From positions 186,001 to 250,000 of the forward strand of contig CAWJSX010000005.1 in NCBI GenBank assembly GCA_963845675.1: 64,000 nt of DNA, read 5' to 3'. This stretch comes from CAWJMD01 sp963845675 (GTDB lineage Bacteria > Actinomycetota > Actinomycetes > Actinomycetales > CAWJMD01). The translations under genes were made by a program, and so were the position numbers. The notes beneath the pieces were generated by a model, which searched no databases, was not told the DNA's origin, and worked only from the letters and a program-made list of their open reading frames with translations. Shown here piece after piece: positions 27,768-37,577 of this stretch. Position 1 is the stretch's first letter, and the number at the start of each line of letters is the position of its first letter.

Positions 27768-28718
27768 ATGCCGGGAGTTCCGCCCGCCCGCTACGGGTAC
27801 CTCGGGCCCGAGGGCACGTTCACCGAGGCGGCCCTGATGCAGGTGAGCGCCGCCCAGTCCGGCGAGCGCACCCCGTACGCCAGCGTCGACGCGGCCCTGG
27901 ACGCGGTGCGCGATGGCGACATCACGGCCGCGATGGTGCCGATCGAGAACTCGGTCGAGGGTGGCGTCGGCGCCACGCTCGACGCGCTGAGCGTCGGCGA
28001 CGAGCTGGTCGTCGTCCGTGAGGCGCTGGTGCCCGTGCAGTTCGTGCTGGCCGCCCGGCCGGGGACGAGCATGGCCGACGTCCGGCGGCTCTCGACGCAC
28101 CCGCACGCGTTGGCGCAGTGCCGGCGCTGGATGGGGATCAACCTCCACGACGCCGTGTACGTGCCTGGCCTCTCGACGGCCGCCGCTGCCGCCGGCCTCA
28201 GCCCGGAGGGGGAGCCGGACCCGGGGTACGACGCGACGCTCTGCGCAGGCGTGGCCGCCGACCGGTACGGCCTCGAGGTCCTAGCCGACGGCGTGGGCGA
28301 CAACCCCAGCGCAGTGACCCGGTTCGTGCTCGTCTCGCGTCCCACGCCGCCGCCACCACCGACCGGGGCCGACAAGACCTCGGTGGTCGTGTTCCAGAGC
28401 GACGACCACCCCGGTGGTCTCCTCGAGCTGCTGGAGCAGTTCGCGACCCGCGGCATCAACCTGACCTGGATCCAGTCGCGCCCCACGGGTGAGTCGCTGG
28501 GCAGGTACTCCTTCTCGATCGACGTCGAGGGGCACGTCGCGGAGACCCGTGTGGCCGAGGCGCTGATGGGTCTGCACCGCGTGACCACCAAGGTGCGCTA
28601 CCTCGGTTCCTACCCGCGCGCCTCGGGTGAGCAGTCTCCGACCCTTCGGTCGAACAGCGACCGGGCCTTCGCCGACTCGCGCGCCTGGCTCGTACGGCTG
28701 CTCGAGGGTCGCAGCTAG
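27768..28718 (+). CDS. pheA: Prephenate dehydratase
   Basis: A 316-residue monofunctional enzyme that makes phenylpyruvate for phenylalanine synthesis. It has RYGYLGPEGTFTEAAL, MVPIENSVEGGVGATLD, STHPHALAQCRRW and the TRF motif in SAVTRFVLV. The C-terminal ACT domain (GGLLELLEQFATRGINLTWI) binds phenylalanine; the usual ESRP reads QSRP here. There is no chorismate mutase domain. The ATG at 27768 has a GAGAGGA site. The end overlaps the convergent PAP2 gene by 4 bases. Confidence 0.93.
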   Translation: MPGVPPARYGYLGPEGTFTEAALMQVSAAQSGERTPYASVDAALDAVRDGDITAAMVPIENSVEGGVGATLDALSVGDELVVVREALVPVQFVLAARPGTSMADVRRLSTHPHALAQCRRWMGINLHDAVYVPGLSTAAAAAGLSPEGEPDPGYDATLCAGVAADRYGLEVLADGVGDNPSAVTRFVLVSRPTPPPPPTGADKTSVVVFQSDDHPGGLLELLEQFATRGINLTWIQSRPTGESLGRYSFSIDVEGHVAETRVAEALMGLHRVTTKVRYLGSYPRASGEQSPTLRSNSDRAFADSRAWLVRLLEGRS

Positions 28719-29409
28719 CCCTTCTCGGCCGGAGTACCTCGCAGCGCGGACCGCGCGAGAAGCACGGCGACCGTCCCGTTGGCGAGGCCGAAGGCGACGT
28801 CGGTCGGGTGGTGCATGCCGCGGTAGAGCCGCGACAGGCCGACGGCGAGCGGGACCAGCAGCAGCAGGGCGACGACGAGCACCCGCAGCCACCGGGTCCG
28901 CAGGCGCGACGCCGCGATGAGCCCGACTCCGAGCCACAGAGCCGTCGAGGCCCCGGTGTGCCCGGAGGGGAAGCTCGAGGTCGGAGGAGCCGGGTCGAGC
29001 TTCTCGAGGTCGGGCCGGCTCGCGCGAGACGAGGAGCGTCGATCAGCAGGAACATGGCCGTCTGCAGGGCCACCCCTCCCCACAGGAGGAACGACTCGAG
29101 CCAGCGACCGAGGACCCACCGCATCAGCAGGCCCACCACGGCCGCCGTCGCGATGATGACGGGCGTGTCGGCGATGCGAGAACCGATGTTGGACAATGCG
29201 TCCCGACCCGGCGTCGCACCGTCCTGCAGGGACGCGACGATGTCGTCCTCACCGCTCGACCAGATCGGCCAGCGGTCCGGCCAGCAGGAAGCCCACCCCG
29301 ACGAGCAGCGGCCACCCACGTCGAGGGCCAGGCCGAGCGTTCGCAGTGCCCAGGCGCGGTGCGACGCCCCGCCGTCGGCGGTGACGGCGGTACCCCCGGT
29401 AACGGTCAC
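28715..29409 (-). CDS. PAP2-family phosphatase, second copy, frameshifted
   Basis: A membrane lipid phosphatase. After joining frames it shows several hydrophobic segments and the PAP2 signature: RPDLEKLDP region, FPSGHTGASTALWLG, and SRLYRGMHHPTD (S-R-x5-H-x3-D). It should dephosphorylate phosphatidate, undecaprenyl diphosphate or similar lipids at the membrane. Breaks near 29300 and 29025 fit one extra base each. The GTG at 29409 may overlap the stop of the first PAP2 gene (GTGA), giving an operon lipid kinase - PAP2 - PAP2. Confidence 0.75.
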
Positions 29410-30017
29410 GAGGCGATCCTTCCAGGTCCAGCCGGAGGCGAGACCTCCGCGCAGTCGTGGGGAGAGACGATCGGCCGACCAGGGCGATGACGATCCCGAT
29501 CGCCACGCCCGACGGTCACGTCGGACAGATAGTGGACGCCCAGCAGCATCCGGTCGAGGGCGGTCACGATCACGATCACGACGGCGACCCCGACCGCGAC
29601 GCGGTGCCATCCCGTGCTGCCGCAGCCACGGCCAGCCCAGCACCAGCAGCAGGCCGCACCCCAGGGCCGCGTTGAGGGCGTGGCCGCTCGGCATCGAGTA
29701 GCCCGATCTCGGTGGCGACCGGGTCGCCCCAGACCGGACGGGGACGTGCGATCAGCAGCTTCAGGCCCGAGGCCCGAGCAGGCTCCCGGCCGCCATCGAG
29801 GTGCCGCAGACGACGGCGGCCCGGGTGCGGCCGGCGCGCCAGGCCGCGGCGCAGGCAGCGGCGACGGCGACCCGGAACGTCCACGGTTGCAAGGCGACGG
29901 CGAGCGACCTGGGCCGCCAGGTCCCGACCCACGGGTGGTCGACTGCGAAGGAGTAGAACGACTCCGCGACGGCCTGATCGAGGCCGAACGCGGCGAACTC
30001 GGCCGTAACGGCCTCAC
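29406..30017 (-). CDS. PAP2-family phosphatase, first copy, heavily frameshifted
   Basis: The pieces LKLLIARPRPVW (K-x6-RP), YSMPSGHALNAALGCGLLLV and LDRMLLGVHYLSDV (third PAP2 motif) lie in three frames, together with a good N-terminal segment (AEFAAFGLDQAVAESFYSF). At least four single-base surpluses are needed to join them, so the exact start and end are uncertain. The GTG at 30017 overlapping the lipid-kinase stop and the stop at 29406 are my best guesses. The activity expected is lipid-phosphate hydrolysis next to the lipid kinase that makes lipid phosphates. Confidence 0.65.
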   Translation of the reverse strand: MRPLRPSSPRSASIRPSRSRSTPSQSTTRGSGPGGPGRSPSPCNRGRSGSPSPLPAPRPGAPAAPGPPSSAAPRWRPGACSGLGPEAADRTSPSGLGRPGRHRDRATRCRAATPSTRPWGAACCWCWAGRGCGSTGWHRVAVGVAVVIVIVTALDRMLLGVHYLSDVTVGRGDRDRHRPGRPIVSPHDCAEVSPPAGPGRIAS

Positions 30018-31006
30018 GAGCCGGCGGCGTCGCCCGCCGACGGGAACGCGCTCCGGCGTCGGGTTCTGCGCCGCGCCCCGGGCGGCGTCGTGGGTCGTGG
30101 ACGCGACTCCGCCTCGACCCTCACGACGAGGGCTCCGGGATCGACGCGCAGCTCGATCAGCGACGCCTCGCCGACGGGGTCGCCGTCGAGCTGCGTGGTG
30201 TGCGGTTACGGTCTGCACGGTGATCCGCGTCCCTGCCAGCGCTCGACGCGGTGGTGGCCCTTCCGCTGGCGTGTCATCACGCTGCCCGGCGACGGCCGCC
30301 CAGCCGACGACTCCCGGAAGGCGCGATCGAGATCATGTCGAGCAGCCCGTCGTCGATCGCGGCGTCCGGCATCAGCACCAGGCCCCCGAGCAGCTTGCCG
30401 CAGTTGCCGATCACGACGGTGCGGATGCGGCGGACCACCGGCTCGTCGTCGTCGACGGTGATCGTCACCCTGGTGCGCCGGCCGTTGAAGTGCCGCAGAC
30501 CCGCGACGACGTAGGCCGCCGGACCCGACCTTGGCCTTCAACGCCTCCGGGGCGTTGGCCATGATCTCGGCGTCGAAGCCCATGCCGGCCATGACGAGGA
30601 ACACCTGCTCCTCGCCCGAGTCGACCTTCATCCACCCCACGTCGATCGGACGGTCGTCGCCGGTGAGGGCGACCCGCGCCGCCCCGCTCAGGTCGTCGAG
30701 GGTCATGTCCATGTTGCGGGCGAGCAGGTTCCCGGTGCCCGCCGGCAGCAGCCCCATGGTGACGCCGCTCCCGGCGAGCACCTGTGCGGCGGAGCGCACC
30801 GTCCCGTCGCCGCCGCAGACCATGACGACGTCGGCGCCGGCCTCGACGGCCTGCCGCGCCTGCCCGACCCCGGGATCCTCCTCCGTGGTCTCGATCCAGA
30901 GGGGTTCCGACCACCCGTGCTCGGTGCAGACCTCGGTGATCGCGGCACGAGCCGCGTCGACGTCCTCGAGCTTGCTCGGGTTAACCACCACCGCAGGAAG
31001 CGGCAT
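30014..31006 (-). CDS. Diacylglycerol/lipid kinase (YegS/BmrU type), frameshifted
   Basis: A DAGK_cat lipid kinase, ~325 residues after joining. The start is LPAVVVNPSKLEDVDAARAA, then VVMVCGGDGTVRSAAQVL (ATP/GGDGT motif), LLPAGTGNLLARN, GWMKVDSGEEQVFLVMAGMGFDA, VTITVDDDEPVVRR and the C-terminal QLDGDPVGEASLIELRVD. It phosphorylates diacylglycerol or a related lipid using ATP. Breaks near 30525, 30300, 30285 and 30220 mostly fit extra G in GG runs. The last ~25 codons as read look unlike the family and may be out of frame. The ATG at 31006 is clear. Confidence 0.82.
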
Positions 31007-31200
31007 GTGCTCCTCCTCGTGCGTCAGGCGGTCGGGCGGGTAGCGTCACGCGGCGACGTCGGCGCTGCTCCTCACGACGGACGAAGAGACGGGCCAGGAG
31101 CACACCGACACCGACGAGCACGAGCAGGACACCGATGAGCAGGAGCAGCAGCTCGAACGGCGGGGACGCGTCAGGCTGTGCTGACGCGACCCACGAGCAT
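30981..31200 (-). CDS. Small single-span membrane protein, one frameshift
   Basis: Removing one C near 31175 joins MLVGRVSTA to DASPPFELLLLLIGVLLVLVGVGVLLARLF by frame, giving a ~72-residue protein with one strong hydrophobic segment and a basic tail (RREEQRRRRR). It is too short to assign a family. It overlaps the start of the lipid kinase gene by 26 bases and would lead that operon. It is divergent from serS. The call is a prediction from the hydrophobic pattern only. Confidence 0.45.
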
Positions 31201-31263
31201 CTCCGCAAGGTAGCGGCCCCACGCGGAGGCTGCCCACGCAGCGCCCCCGGTAGCCTCGGCGCC

Positions 31264-32563
31264 GTGATCGACCTGCGCAGGCTCCGTGAGGACCCCGACA
31301 CCGTCCGTGCCAGTCAGCGTGCCCGCGGGGAGGATCCCTCCCTCGTCGACGGCGTGCTGGACGCCGACGCGCTGCGGCGCGCGTCCCTCACCGAGTTCGA
31401 GACCCTGCGGGCGGAGCAGAAGGACTTCGGCAAGCGGGTGGCGCAGGCGAGGGGCGACGAGAAGCAGGCCCTGGTGGCACAGGCCAAGCAGCTGTCCGAG
31501 CGCGTGAAGGCGGCCCAGTCCGCCGCAGACGAGGCGCAGGCCTCACTCGACTCGTTGCTGTGGCAGGATCCCCAACGTCGTCGCCGAGGGCGTGCCCGTC
31601 GGAGGCGAGGACGACTACGTGGTCCTGCGTGAGGTCGGCGAGCCGCGCGACCTCACCGCCGACGGCGGCCGCGTGCGTGACCATCTCGAGGTCGCCGAGG
31701 GGCTGCGCGCCGTCGACATGGCACGCGGCGCGAAGGTCTCGGGCTCACGTTTCTACTTCCTCACCGGCATCGGCGCGCGTCTCGAGCTCGCGCTCCTGAA
31801 CTACGCGGTCGACACCGCGCTGGGAGCCGGCTTCACGCCGATGATCACCCCGACGGTCGTCCGACCGGAGGTGATGGCGGGCACCGGCTTCCTCGGCGCC
31901 CACGCCGACGAGGTCTACCGGCTCGAGGCCGACGACCTCTACCTCGTCGGTACGTCCGAGGTGGCGCTCGCCGGGCTACCACAGCGACGAGATCGTCGAC
32001 CTCACCGACGGCCCGCTCCGCTACGCGGGCTGGTCGGCCTGCTACCGGCGGGAGGCGGGCTCCTACGGCAAGGACACCCGCGGCATCATCCGCGTCCACC
32101 AGTTCCACAAGGTGGAGATGTTCAGCTACTGCCGGGTCGAGGACGCGGCGGCCGAGCACGACCGCCTGCTCGCCTGGGAGGAGGGCATGCTGGCCGGCGT
32201 CGAGCTGCCGTACCGCGTGATCGACACCGCCGCCGGTGATCTCGGCTCGAGCGCCGCCCGCAAGTACGACTGCGAGGCGTGGCTGCCGTCGCAGGAGCGG
32301 TACCTGGAGCTGACCTCGACCTCGAACTGCACGACCTTCCAGGCGCGACGCCTGCAACATCCGCGAGCGGGGCGAGGACGGCTCGACGCGTGCCGTGGCG
32401 ACGCTCAACGGCACGCTGGCCACGACGCGGTGGATCGTCGCGCTGCTCGAGAACCACCAGCTGCCCGACGGCTCCGTGCACGTGCCCGTGGCGCTGCGCC
32501 CCTACCTCGGGGGGCGAGCGCCTCGAACCATGGCTGCCTGAGGCGTCCGCAGGCGGCCCGTGA
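31264..32563 (+). CDS. serS: Seryl-tRNA synthetase, four frameshifts
   Basis: The class II aminoacyl-tRNA synthetase for serine, ~432 residues after joining, the normal length. The N-terminal coiled-coil arm starts VIDLRRLREDPDTVRASQRA. Catalytic motifs follow: TPTVVRPEVMAGTGF (motif 1 region), LYLVGTSEVALAG, GWSACYRREAGSYGKDTRGI (motif 2), VHQFHKVEMFSYC, LGSSAARKYDCEAWLPSQ and the motif 3 region near 32400-32460 (TLNGTLATTRWIVALLEN). Changes of frame near 31568, 31975, 32348 and 32515 each fit one extra base. The gene must be intact in a living cell, so these are strong evidence of sequence errors. The GTG start is at 31264. Confidence 0.93.
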
Positions 32564-32772
32564 CGGCCGATGCCGTCGGCGTCCGCCGATGAAGGCCGGA
32601 AGGCCTCGTACACGAGGAACGCCGGCCAGACGAGGGCCTTGAGCAGCGCCAGCACGTACGGCCAGAACGAGTCGGCCTGCTGCCAGAAGAAGACGAGGGC
32701 ACCGATGAGCCCCAGACCGTAGACGGCGTTGCCACCGCCGCGGTCGACGGTGGTGACGCACTGCTTGCGCAT
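32564..32772 (-). CDS. Small conserved membrane protein, 3' end unresolved
   Basis: The ATG at 32772 opens MRKQCVTTVDRGGGNAVYGL, then LIGALVFFWQQADSFWPYVLALLKALVWPAFL, two short hydrophobic stretches with conserved Trp/Tyr, ending near VYEAFR. This matches a small actinobacterial membrane protein of ~60-70 residues whose function is unknown. The frame as given runs on into serS in antisense, so a stop near 32570-32590 has probably been lost to an indel. It lies between serS and the release-factor-like gene. Confidence 0.55.
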
Positions 32773-32944
32773 CACGGAGGCGATTGGTCGTTCACGGTGC
32801 ACCTCCTCGGCGCTGGTCGTCCGACGACCTCGCGTGCGGTCGCCGGACCAGGCTACGGCGGTGACTCCGGCCAAGCGACGGCCGGAGGGCTCCATCGGTC
32901 GTCGAGGCCCTCGGACCCTTCCCGTGCCGCGCGTCTCGGTGTGG

Positions 32945-34117
32945 ATGGAGTGCGTGACCACGGACCTCGTCAACCGCGCAGACCTGGAGACCTTGGCGAG
33001 CCCGGACGGTGACCCTCCGTTCGTCAGCCTGCTCGCCCCGACGCACCGGTTCGGCGCCGACGTCGAGGTGGACCGGCTCGCCTGGAAGAACGTGGTCTCC
33101 GGAGCGGAGGACGCGCTCGCCGAGCGGGCCATGCGTCGCCCCGAGATCACCGATCTGCTGGCGCCGGCACGGGCGCTGCAGCACGACGGCCTGGCCTGGC
33201 AGCACATGGGTGACGGACTGGCGATGTACCTCCGTCCGGGGTGGCACCGCACTCTCCGCGTGCCGATCGCGTTGCCGGAGCTGGTCAGCGTGGGTGACCG
33301 GTTCCTCCTCGGCCCCCTCCTGCCGATGGTCTCCGGGGACGAGCACTTCCTCGTGCTGGCCCTGAGCCAGCGGTCGCTGCGGCTCTTCGAGGGGAGTCGA
33401 CAGCGGATCGCCCAGGTCGAGCTCGCGGGGGTGCCGACGGACCTCCGTGACGTGGTCGCCCCACCCGAGCCGCGGTCGGACACGATGGCCCGTCCCGCGA
33501 CGTCGGGGGGTGGCACGTCCGGTCGGGCCGTCTTCTACGGTCACGGCGCCGCCGACGAGGACTACCGCAAGGACGACCTCGTCAGCTTCCTGCGCGAGGT
33601 CGCGGACGGGCTCCACCGCGTCCTGGCAGGCAAGACGGCCCCCCTCGTCCTCGTCGGCCTGGAGGACCTCGTTGCCACCTACCGGGAGGTGAACGGCTAC
33701 CGGAACCTGGTCGGCACGGCGATCACGTCGAACGCTGACGAGATGTCCGCGGACGACCTGCACCGGTCGGCGTGGTCCGTGGTCGAGCGACGTGTGGACG
33801 CGGCCCGGGACCAGGCGGTGTCGGTCTTCCGGCAGCTGCAGGGCACCCAGCGTGTCTCGGGCGACCCCGAGGTCGTGCGGCAGGCGGCGCACGAGGGGAG
33901 GGTCGAGACGCTCTTCATGACGGCGGACCCGTGGTGCTGGAGGCAGGACGAGACCGGGCAGCTGCGGGTGGTGGAGATGGGCCGGGCCGGTCCCTTCGCG
34001 GAGTGCGAGCGGCTCGACGCGACCGCGGTGGACACCCTGCGGACAGGTGGACGGGTCCACGCCACACCGTCGCAGGTGGTTGCCGGGTCCGACGTGGCGG
34101 CGGTCTTCCGCTACTGA
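32945..34117 (+). CDS. Release-factor-like (baeRF family) protein
   Basis: A 390-residue protein resembling the bacterial archaeo-eukaryotic release factor-like families. The opening LETLASPDGDPPFVSLLAP, the central VLALSQRSLRLFEGSRQRI and VFYGHGAADEDYRKDDLVSF, then APLVLVGLEDLVATYREV and the C-terminal ETLFMTADPW are the typical landmarks. Such proteins are thought to act on stalled ribosomes or in stress, but experimental proof is scarce. The ATG at 32945 is within a run of possible starts. The reading frame is clean. Confidence 0.78.
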   Translation: MECVTTDLVNRADLETLASPDGDPPFVSLLAPTHRFGADVEVDRLAWKNVVSGAEDALAERAMRRPEITDLLAPARALQHDGLAWQHMGDGLAMYLRPGWHRTLRVPIALPELVSVGDRFLLGPLLPMVSGDEHFLVLALSQRSLRLFEGSRQRIAQVELAGVPTDLRDVVAPPEPRSDTMARPATSGGGTSGRAVFYGHGAADEDYRKDDLVSFLREVADGLHRVLAGKTAPLVLVGLEDLVATYREVNGYRNLVGTAITSNADEMSADDLHRSAWSVVERRVDAARDQAVSVFRQLQGTQRVSGDPEVVRQAAHEGRVETLFMTADPWCWRQDETGQLRVVEMGRAGPFAECERLDATAVDTLRTGGRVHATPSQVVAGSDVAAVFRY

Positions 34118-34135
34118 CCGCCGCCGCCACGTGCG

Positions 34136-35573
34136 TCAGATGATGCGCCGCAAGCCCTGCCAGCCGCTGCCGACCAGGCTCGACCTGCCGACGCCGTCCG
34201 GCTTGCCGGGGTAGAGGTACAGGTCGCCGGCTCCGTTGCGCGCCAGCAGGTCGGCCTTGCCGTCCCGGTTCATGTCACCCGGGCTGGTGAGCCAGTTCAT
34301 GGCCCCCCAGCCGCCGCCGAGCAGGCCCATGCCGCGCAGTCCGGTGGCGCTGCCGCGGTAGGCGTACATCGAGCCTGTCGTGGTGACCCCGAGCACGTCG
34401 CCGTAGCGGTCCCCGTTGAGGTCGCCCATGCCGACCATCCACGCCATCCCGTTCCAGCCGCTGCCGACCTGGCGCACGTAGCTGAGCGTGCCCGAGGACG
34501 CGAAGCGGTACAGGTGCAGCGTGCCGTCGTTGCGGCGGGCCATCAGGTCCGGACGCCCGTCGGCGTCGACGTCGCCGGCCGTGATGAACGCGGTCATGCC
34601 GTTCCACTTCGTGCCGACGCGGACGGCCTTGCCGAACTGGCCGTCACCTCGACCCGCGTAGAGGTAGAGGGAGCCGTCCGTTGCCGCGCGCCAGGAGGTC
34701 GGTGCGGCGGTCGCCGTTGATGTCGCCCGGCGAACCGATCCACGTCATCGAGCCCCATCCCTGGCCGATGGTCCGGCCCTCGCCCACGGCCCCGGTCGTC
34801 GTACCCGGGTACAGGACCAGCTCGCCCGCGGCGTTGGTCGCGAGCACGTCGACGGTGCCCTCACCCGTCCAGTCGCCGCGCACGCCGGATGCCGGCGGTG
34901 CCCCGCACCGGAAGACGGAGACGTCGTCGACCTCCCAGAAGGTGCTCTGGGATGAGCCGGCCTGGTGCACGAAGAACGCGTCGAGGTCACCGCCGTACTG
35001 GGAGGTCGCCGCGGTGACGTCCACCGTGACGCGCTCCCAGCCGGCTGAGAGGTCCATGCCGTAGACCTCGTCGTTCACGCCGAAGAAGACGTTGTCGAAC
35101 ACGTCGTCGCCGCGGCTCGCGAACGACAGGTACGTCGTGCTCGCACTGGCGCCCGCGATGGGATCGAGGAAGAGCTGGTGGTCTTCGGGGGTCGCCGACC
35201 CGGGGACCTGCGAGCTCCGGGCGGACCAGTCCCCCGAACCGCCCAGGCCCGACTCCGACCCGAACCAGCCGTAGGTGTCGGCCGGCAGGTTGCCACCGTC
35301 GAAGCCGGTCGCCGAGATCACGGTCCTCGTCCCGCCGTTCGGGCAGGCGGCCACGGGGACTGCGGCAGCGAGGCGGGCGGTCCGGGACGTCGCAACACCG
35401 GCGGTGACGGCCGAGTCGGGCACGCGTTCGTGGTCGCCAGAGGCGACAGCGCCCTGGGGGCCCGCCGCGAGGCGGTCCGCGGCGGTGGACGCGGCGGCGG
35501 GCGCCACCAGGCCGGCGGCCAGGATCGCCGTGGCCGTGCCGGCGAGGAGCGTGCGCGTGCGGGTCGTGGTCAT
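34136..35573 (-). CDS. Secreted protein with FG-GAP/VCBS repeats, one frameshift
   Basis: About 478 residues after joining near 34683. A signal peptide (LLAGTATAILAAGLVAPAAA) is followed by a jelly-roll-like domain (~80-230) with SFASRGDDVFDNVFFG and VDDVSVFRC, then five or so FG-GAP/VCBS repeats of ~50 residues, each with a calcium-loop-like DxNxDxxxD motif, such as GDINGDRRTDLLARG, GDLNGDRYGDVLGV and GDMNRDGKADLLAR. It ends in GSGWQGLRRII. It is probably an extracellular adhesin or carbohydrate-binding protein. The opposite promoter region contains the TIR gene start. Confidence 0.8.
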
Positions 35574-35870
35574 CCGGCGTTCCTGTCTCGTGGCGCAGGG
35601 TGTCCCTGCAGGCGGCGCAGCACGGGGCTGCTACGCACCGTGATGGATGCGACGGTTATCGGTGCTCCGGAGGAGGAACTTGACGCCTCGACGCGCACGA
35701 AGTTCACGCTCGGGCGGCAGGACAGGGTGACCGAGAGTGCTCGTCGGGATCGTCTGAGCGGACCGGCCGCTGGTCCGCCTCGTCCGGACGCGTGGTCCCC
35801 GGTCCCTTGTGGCCGTCGGAGCCGAGGTGGAGCATGAGATGGACGTCGAGGCTGCGGGAAGGAGCACTCG

Positions 35871-36842
35871 ATGGGCGGCATCTTCCTGAGCTACCGGCGT
35901 GACGACGCCTCGGGCTGGGCGGGACGGCTGTACGAGCACCTGGTGCGCGAGTGGGGTCCGGACCAGGTGTTCATGGACATCGACGCGATCGCCCCCGGCG
36001 AGGACTTCCGCAAGGCCATCGCGCGCACGATGCACCTCAGCGACACCGTCCTGGTGGTCATCGGTCCGGGCTGGCTCGACGCGCACGACGAAGCCGGCCA
36101 CCGGCGCCTGGACGACGAGGCCGACACGCACCGGACCGAGGTGCTGGCGGCGCTCAAGGCCGACGTCCGGGTCATCCCCGTACTCGTCGGCGGGTCCGAC
36201 ATGCCTGCGGTGGCAGCGCTTCCCGCGTCGCTGAAGGAGCTGGCCTACCGGAACGCGGCGGTCATCGACGACCGGAGGTTCCCGGTCGACGTGCGCGGGC
36301 TGATCGCCTCCATCACCGCGTCACGGGACGCGACCGCGCCTGCGTGGGAGTCGCCCGACCCCGGCCCTCCACCCGGCGCTCCCGTACCGCGAAGAGCCTC
36401 GCGCACGGCTCCGCCCTCCACTGCGTACCCGTCCACCCCGCGTCCGGAGGACCGCGACCCCACGTCGCCGATGGCCTTCCTCACCACCCCCGCAGCACTG
36501 CTGGCAGTGGTCGGCGTGCTGCTGGTCCTCACCTGGGGGGTCCTGGTCCAGCCCTCGTGGCACAACGAGCTGTGGGGCATCCGTGCCGCTGCCGCGCTGC
36601 TCCTGGTCGTCGGGGCTGTCGCCGGCCTCTGGTCACGTCAGTGGGGTCTGGTGCTCACGGCCGGTCTTCTCGGCCTCATCGGCGTCGCCCTGTGGGTCGT
36701 GCAGCTCTACGCCACGGGTCACTCGTCCGGGGAGGTGTTCTCGCCGTCCACCGACGGCGTGACCAACCTGCTGACCTTCACAGGCGCCGCACTGGTGCTC
36801 GCCGCGTCGCTGCTCGGCCGACGACTGACTCAGGGCCGCTGA
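35871..36842 (+). CDS. TIR-domain protein with C-terminal membrane segments
   Basis: A 323-residue protein. Residues 1-140 form a TIR domain: GGIFLSYRRDDASGWAGRL (box 1), VFMDIDAIAPGEDFRKAI, VLVVIGPGWLDAHDE and THRTEVLAALKADVRVIPVL. Glu in HRTEV is a candidate catalytic residue for NAD cleavage; I cannot confirm it. A Pro-rich linker (155-195) leads to four hydrophobic segments at ~200-320. Bacterial TIR proteins are often NAD-cleaving defence effectors or scaffolds; the membrane tail suggests tethering or pore-linked action. No partner sensor gene is next to it. The end overlaps the convergent DUF2461 gene. Confidence 0.85.
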   Translation: MGGIFLSYRRDDASGWAGRLYEHLVREWGPDQVFMDIDAIAPGEDFRKAIARTMHLSDTVLVVIGPGWLDAHDEAGHRRLDDEADTHRTEVLAALKADVRVIPVLVGGSDMPAVAALPASLKELAYRNAAVIDDRRFPVDVRGLIASITASRDATAPAWESPDPGPPPGAPVPRRASRTAPPSTAYPSTPRPEDRDPTSPMAFLTTPAALLAVVGVLLVLTWGVLVQPSWHNELWGIRAAAALLLVVGAVAGLWSRQWGLVLTAGLLGLIGVALWVVQLYATGHSSGEVFSPSTDGVTNLLTFTGAALVLAASLLGRRLTQGR

Positions 36843-37507
36843 GCGGGCTCCTCTTTCGTCGCGCCAACGTTCCGCTCGAGCCAGCGGTTGAACGGCGAGA
36901 GCGCCCGCCACCCCTGGGCCACCACGTCCAGAGCCGCACGGTCGAAGAACCAGTCCGCGTGCTCGTGCTGCTGGAACATCGCCAACCCCTTGTGCCGCAG
37001 CAGGTCGACGCGGGGGTGGTCGGGGTCGACGCCGCGTGGCGGTCGCTTCAGCTGCTCGCCCGAGCGGGACCACCCCTCGCTCTCCAGCGCGGTGACGACC
37101 CGAGCCAGCGCCGCCCCGGTGCGGGGGGCGTCCACGGCCGCCCGGTAGCGCGCCAGCTGGTCGCGCTGCATCTGGTAGTACCCCCCGCCCAGGAGCATGC
37201 CGGCTGCGTCGACCTGGATGTAGAGGGAGCCGCTGCTGTCGCCACCGTGCACGACCGCCGACGCGGCCGTCTTGTAGGGCGACTTGTCCTTGGAGAACCG
37301 GACGTCGCGGTGCGGGCGGAAGACCTTGGCCTCACCGAACTCGGGCTCGAGCTCGGCGAGCAGCGCCTCCAGCGGACCGCGGACCTGCTCGTCGTACACC
37401 GGCTTGTGGTCGGTCCAGTACGCCTTCGAGTTGTCGGCCTCGAGGCCTGCGAAGAACAGCGGCAGGTCCTCGCCGAACCCGGCGAAGGACCTCTCGGTGT
37501 CGGCCAT
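36830..37507 (-). CDS. DUF2461 (TIGR02453) family protein
   Basis: A 225-residue cytosolic protein. Diagnostic stretches are LPLFFAGLEADNSKAYW, FRPHRDVRFSKDKSPYKT, GSLYIQVDAAGMLLGGGYY and DWFFDRAALDVV. The family is widespread and of unknown function. The ATG at 37507 starts right at the family motif. Its stop lies 13 bases inside the end of the convergent TIR gene. The frame is intact. Confidence 0.88.
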   Translation of the reverse strand: MADTERSFAGFGEDLPLFFAGLEADNSKAYWTDHKPVYDEQVRGPLEALLAELEPEFGEAKVFRPHRDVRFSKDKSPYKTAASAVVHGGDSSGSLYIQVDAAGMLLGGGYYQMQRDQLARYRAAVDAPRTGAALARVVTALESEGWSRSGEQLKRPPRGVDPDHPRVDLLRHKGLAMFQQHEHADWFFDRAALDVVAQGWRALSPFNRWLERNVGATKEEPAQRP

Positions 37508-37577
37508 CCCGACACGCTAGCCCCTGCGGCGTCGGGTCCGGCTCGGCGTGAGCGACGCTGACCGTAGGGTTGGGCAC

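Noticed and set aside
35574..35870. Small plus-strand open frame before the TIR gene
   Set aside because: Starts in the promoter region, lacks a good ribosome site, and its protein looks like random Arg/Pro/Ser-rich sequence. The gap probably holds two divergent promoters.
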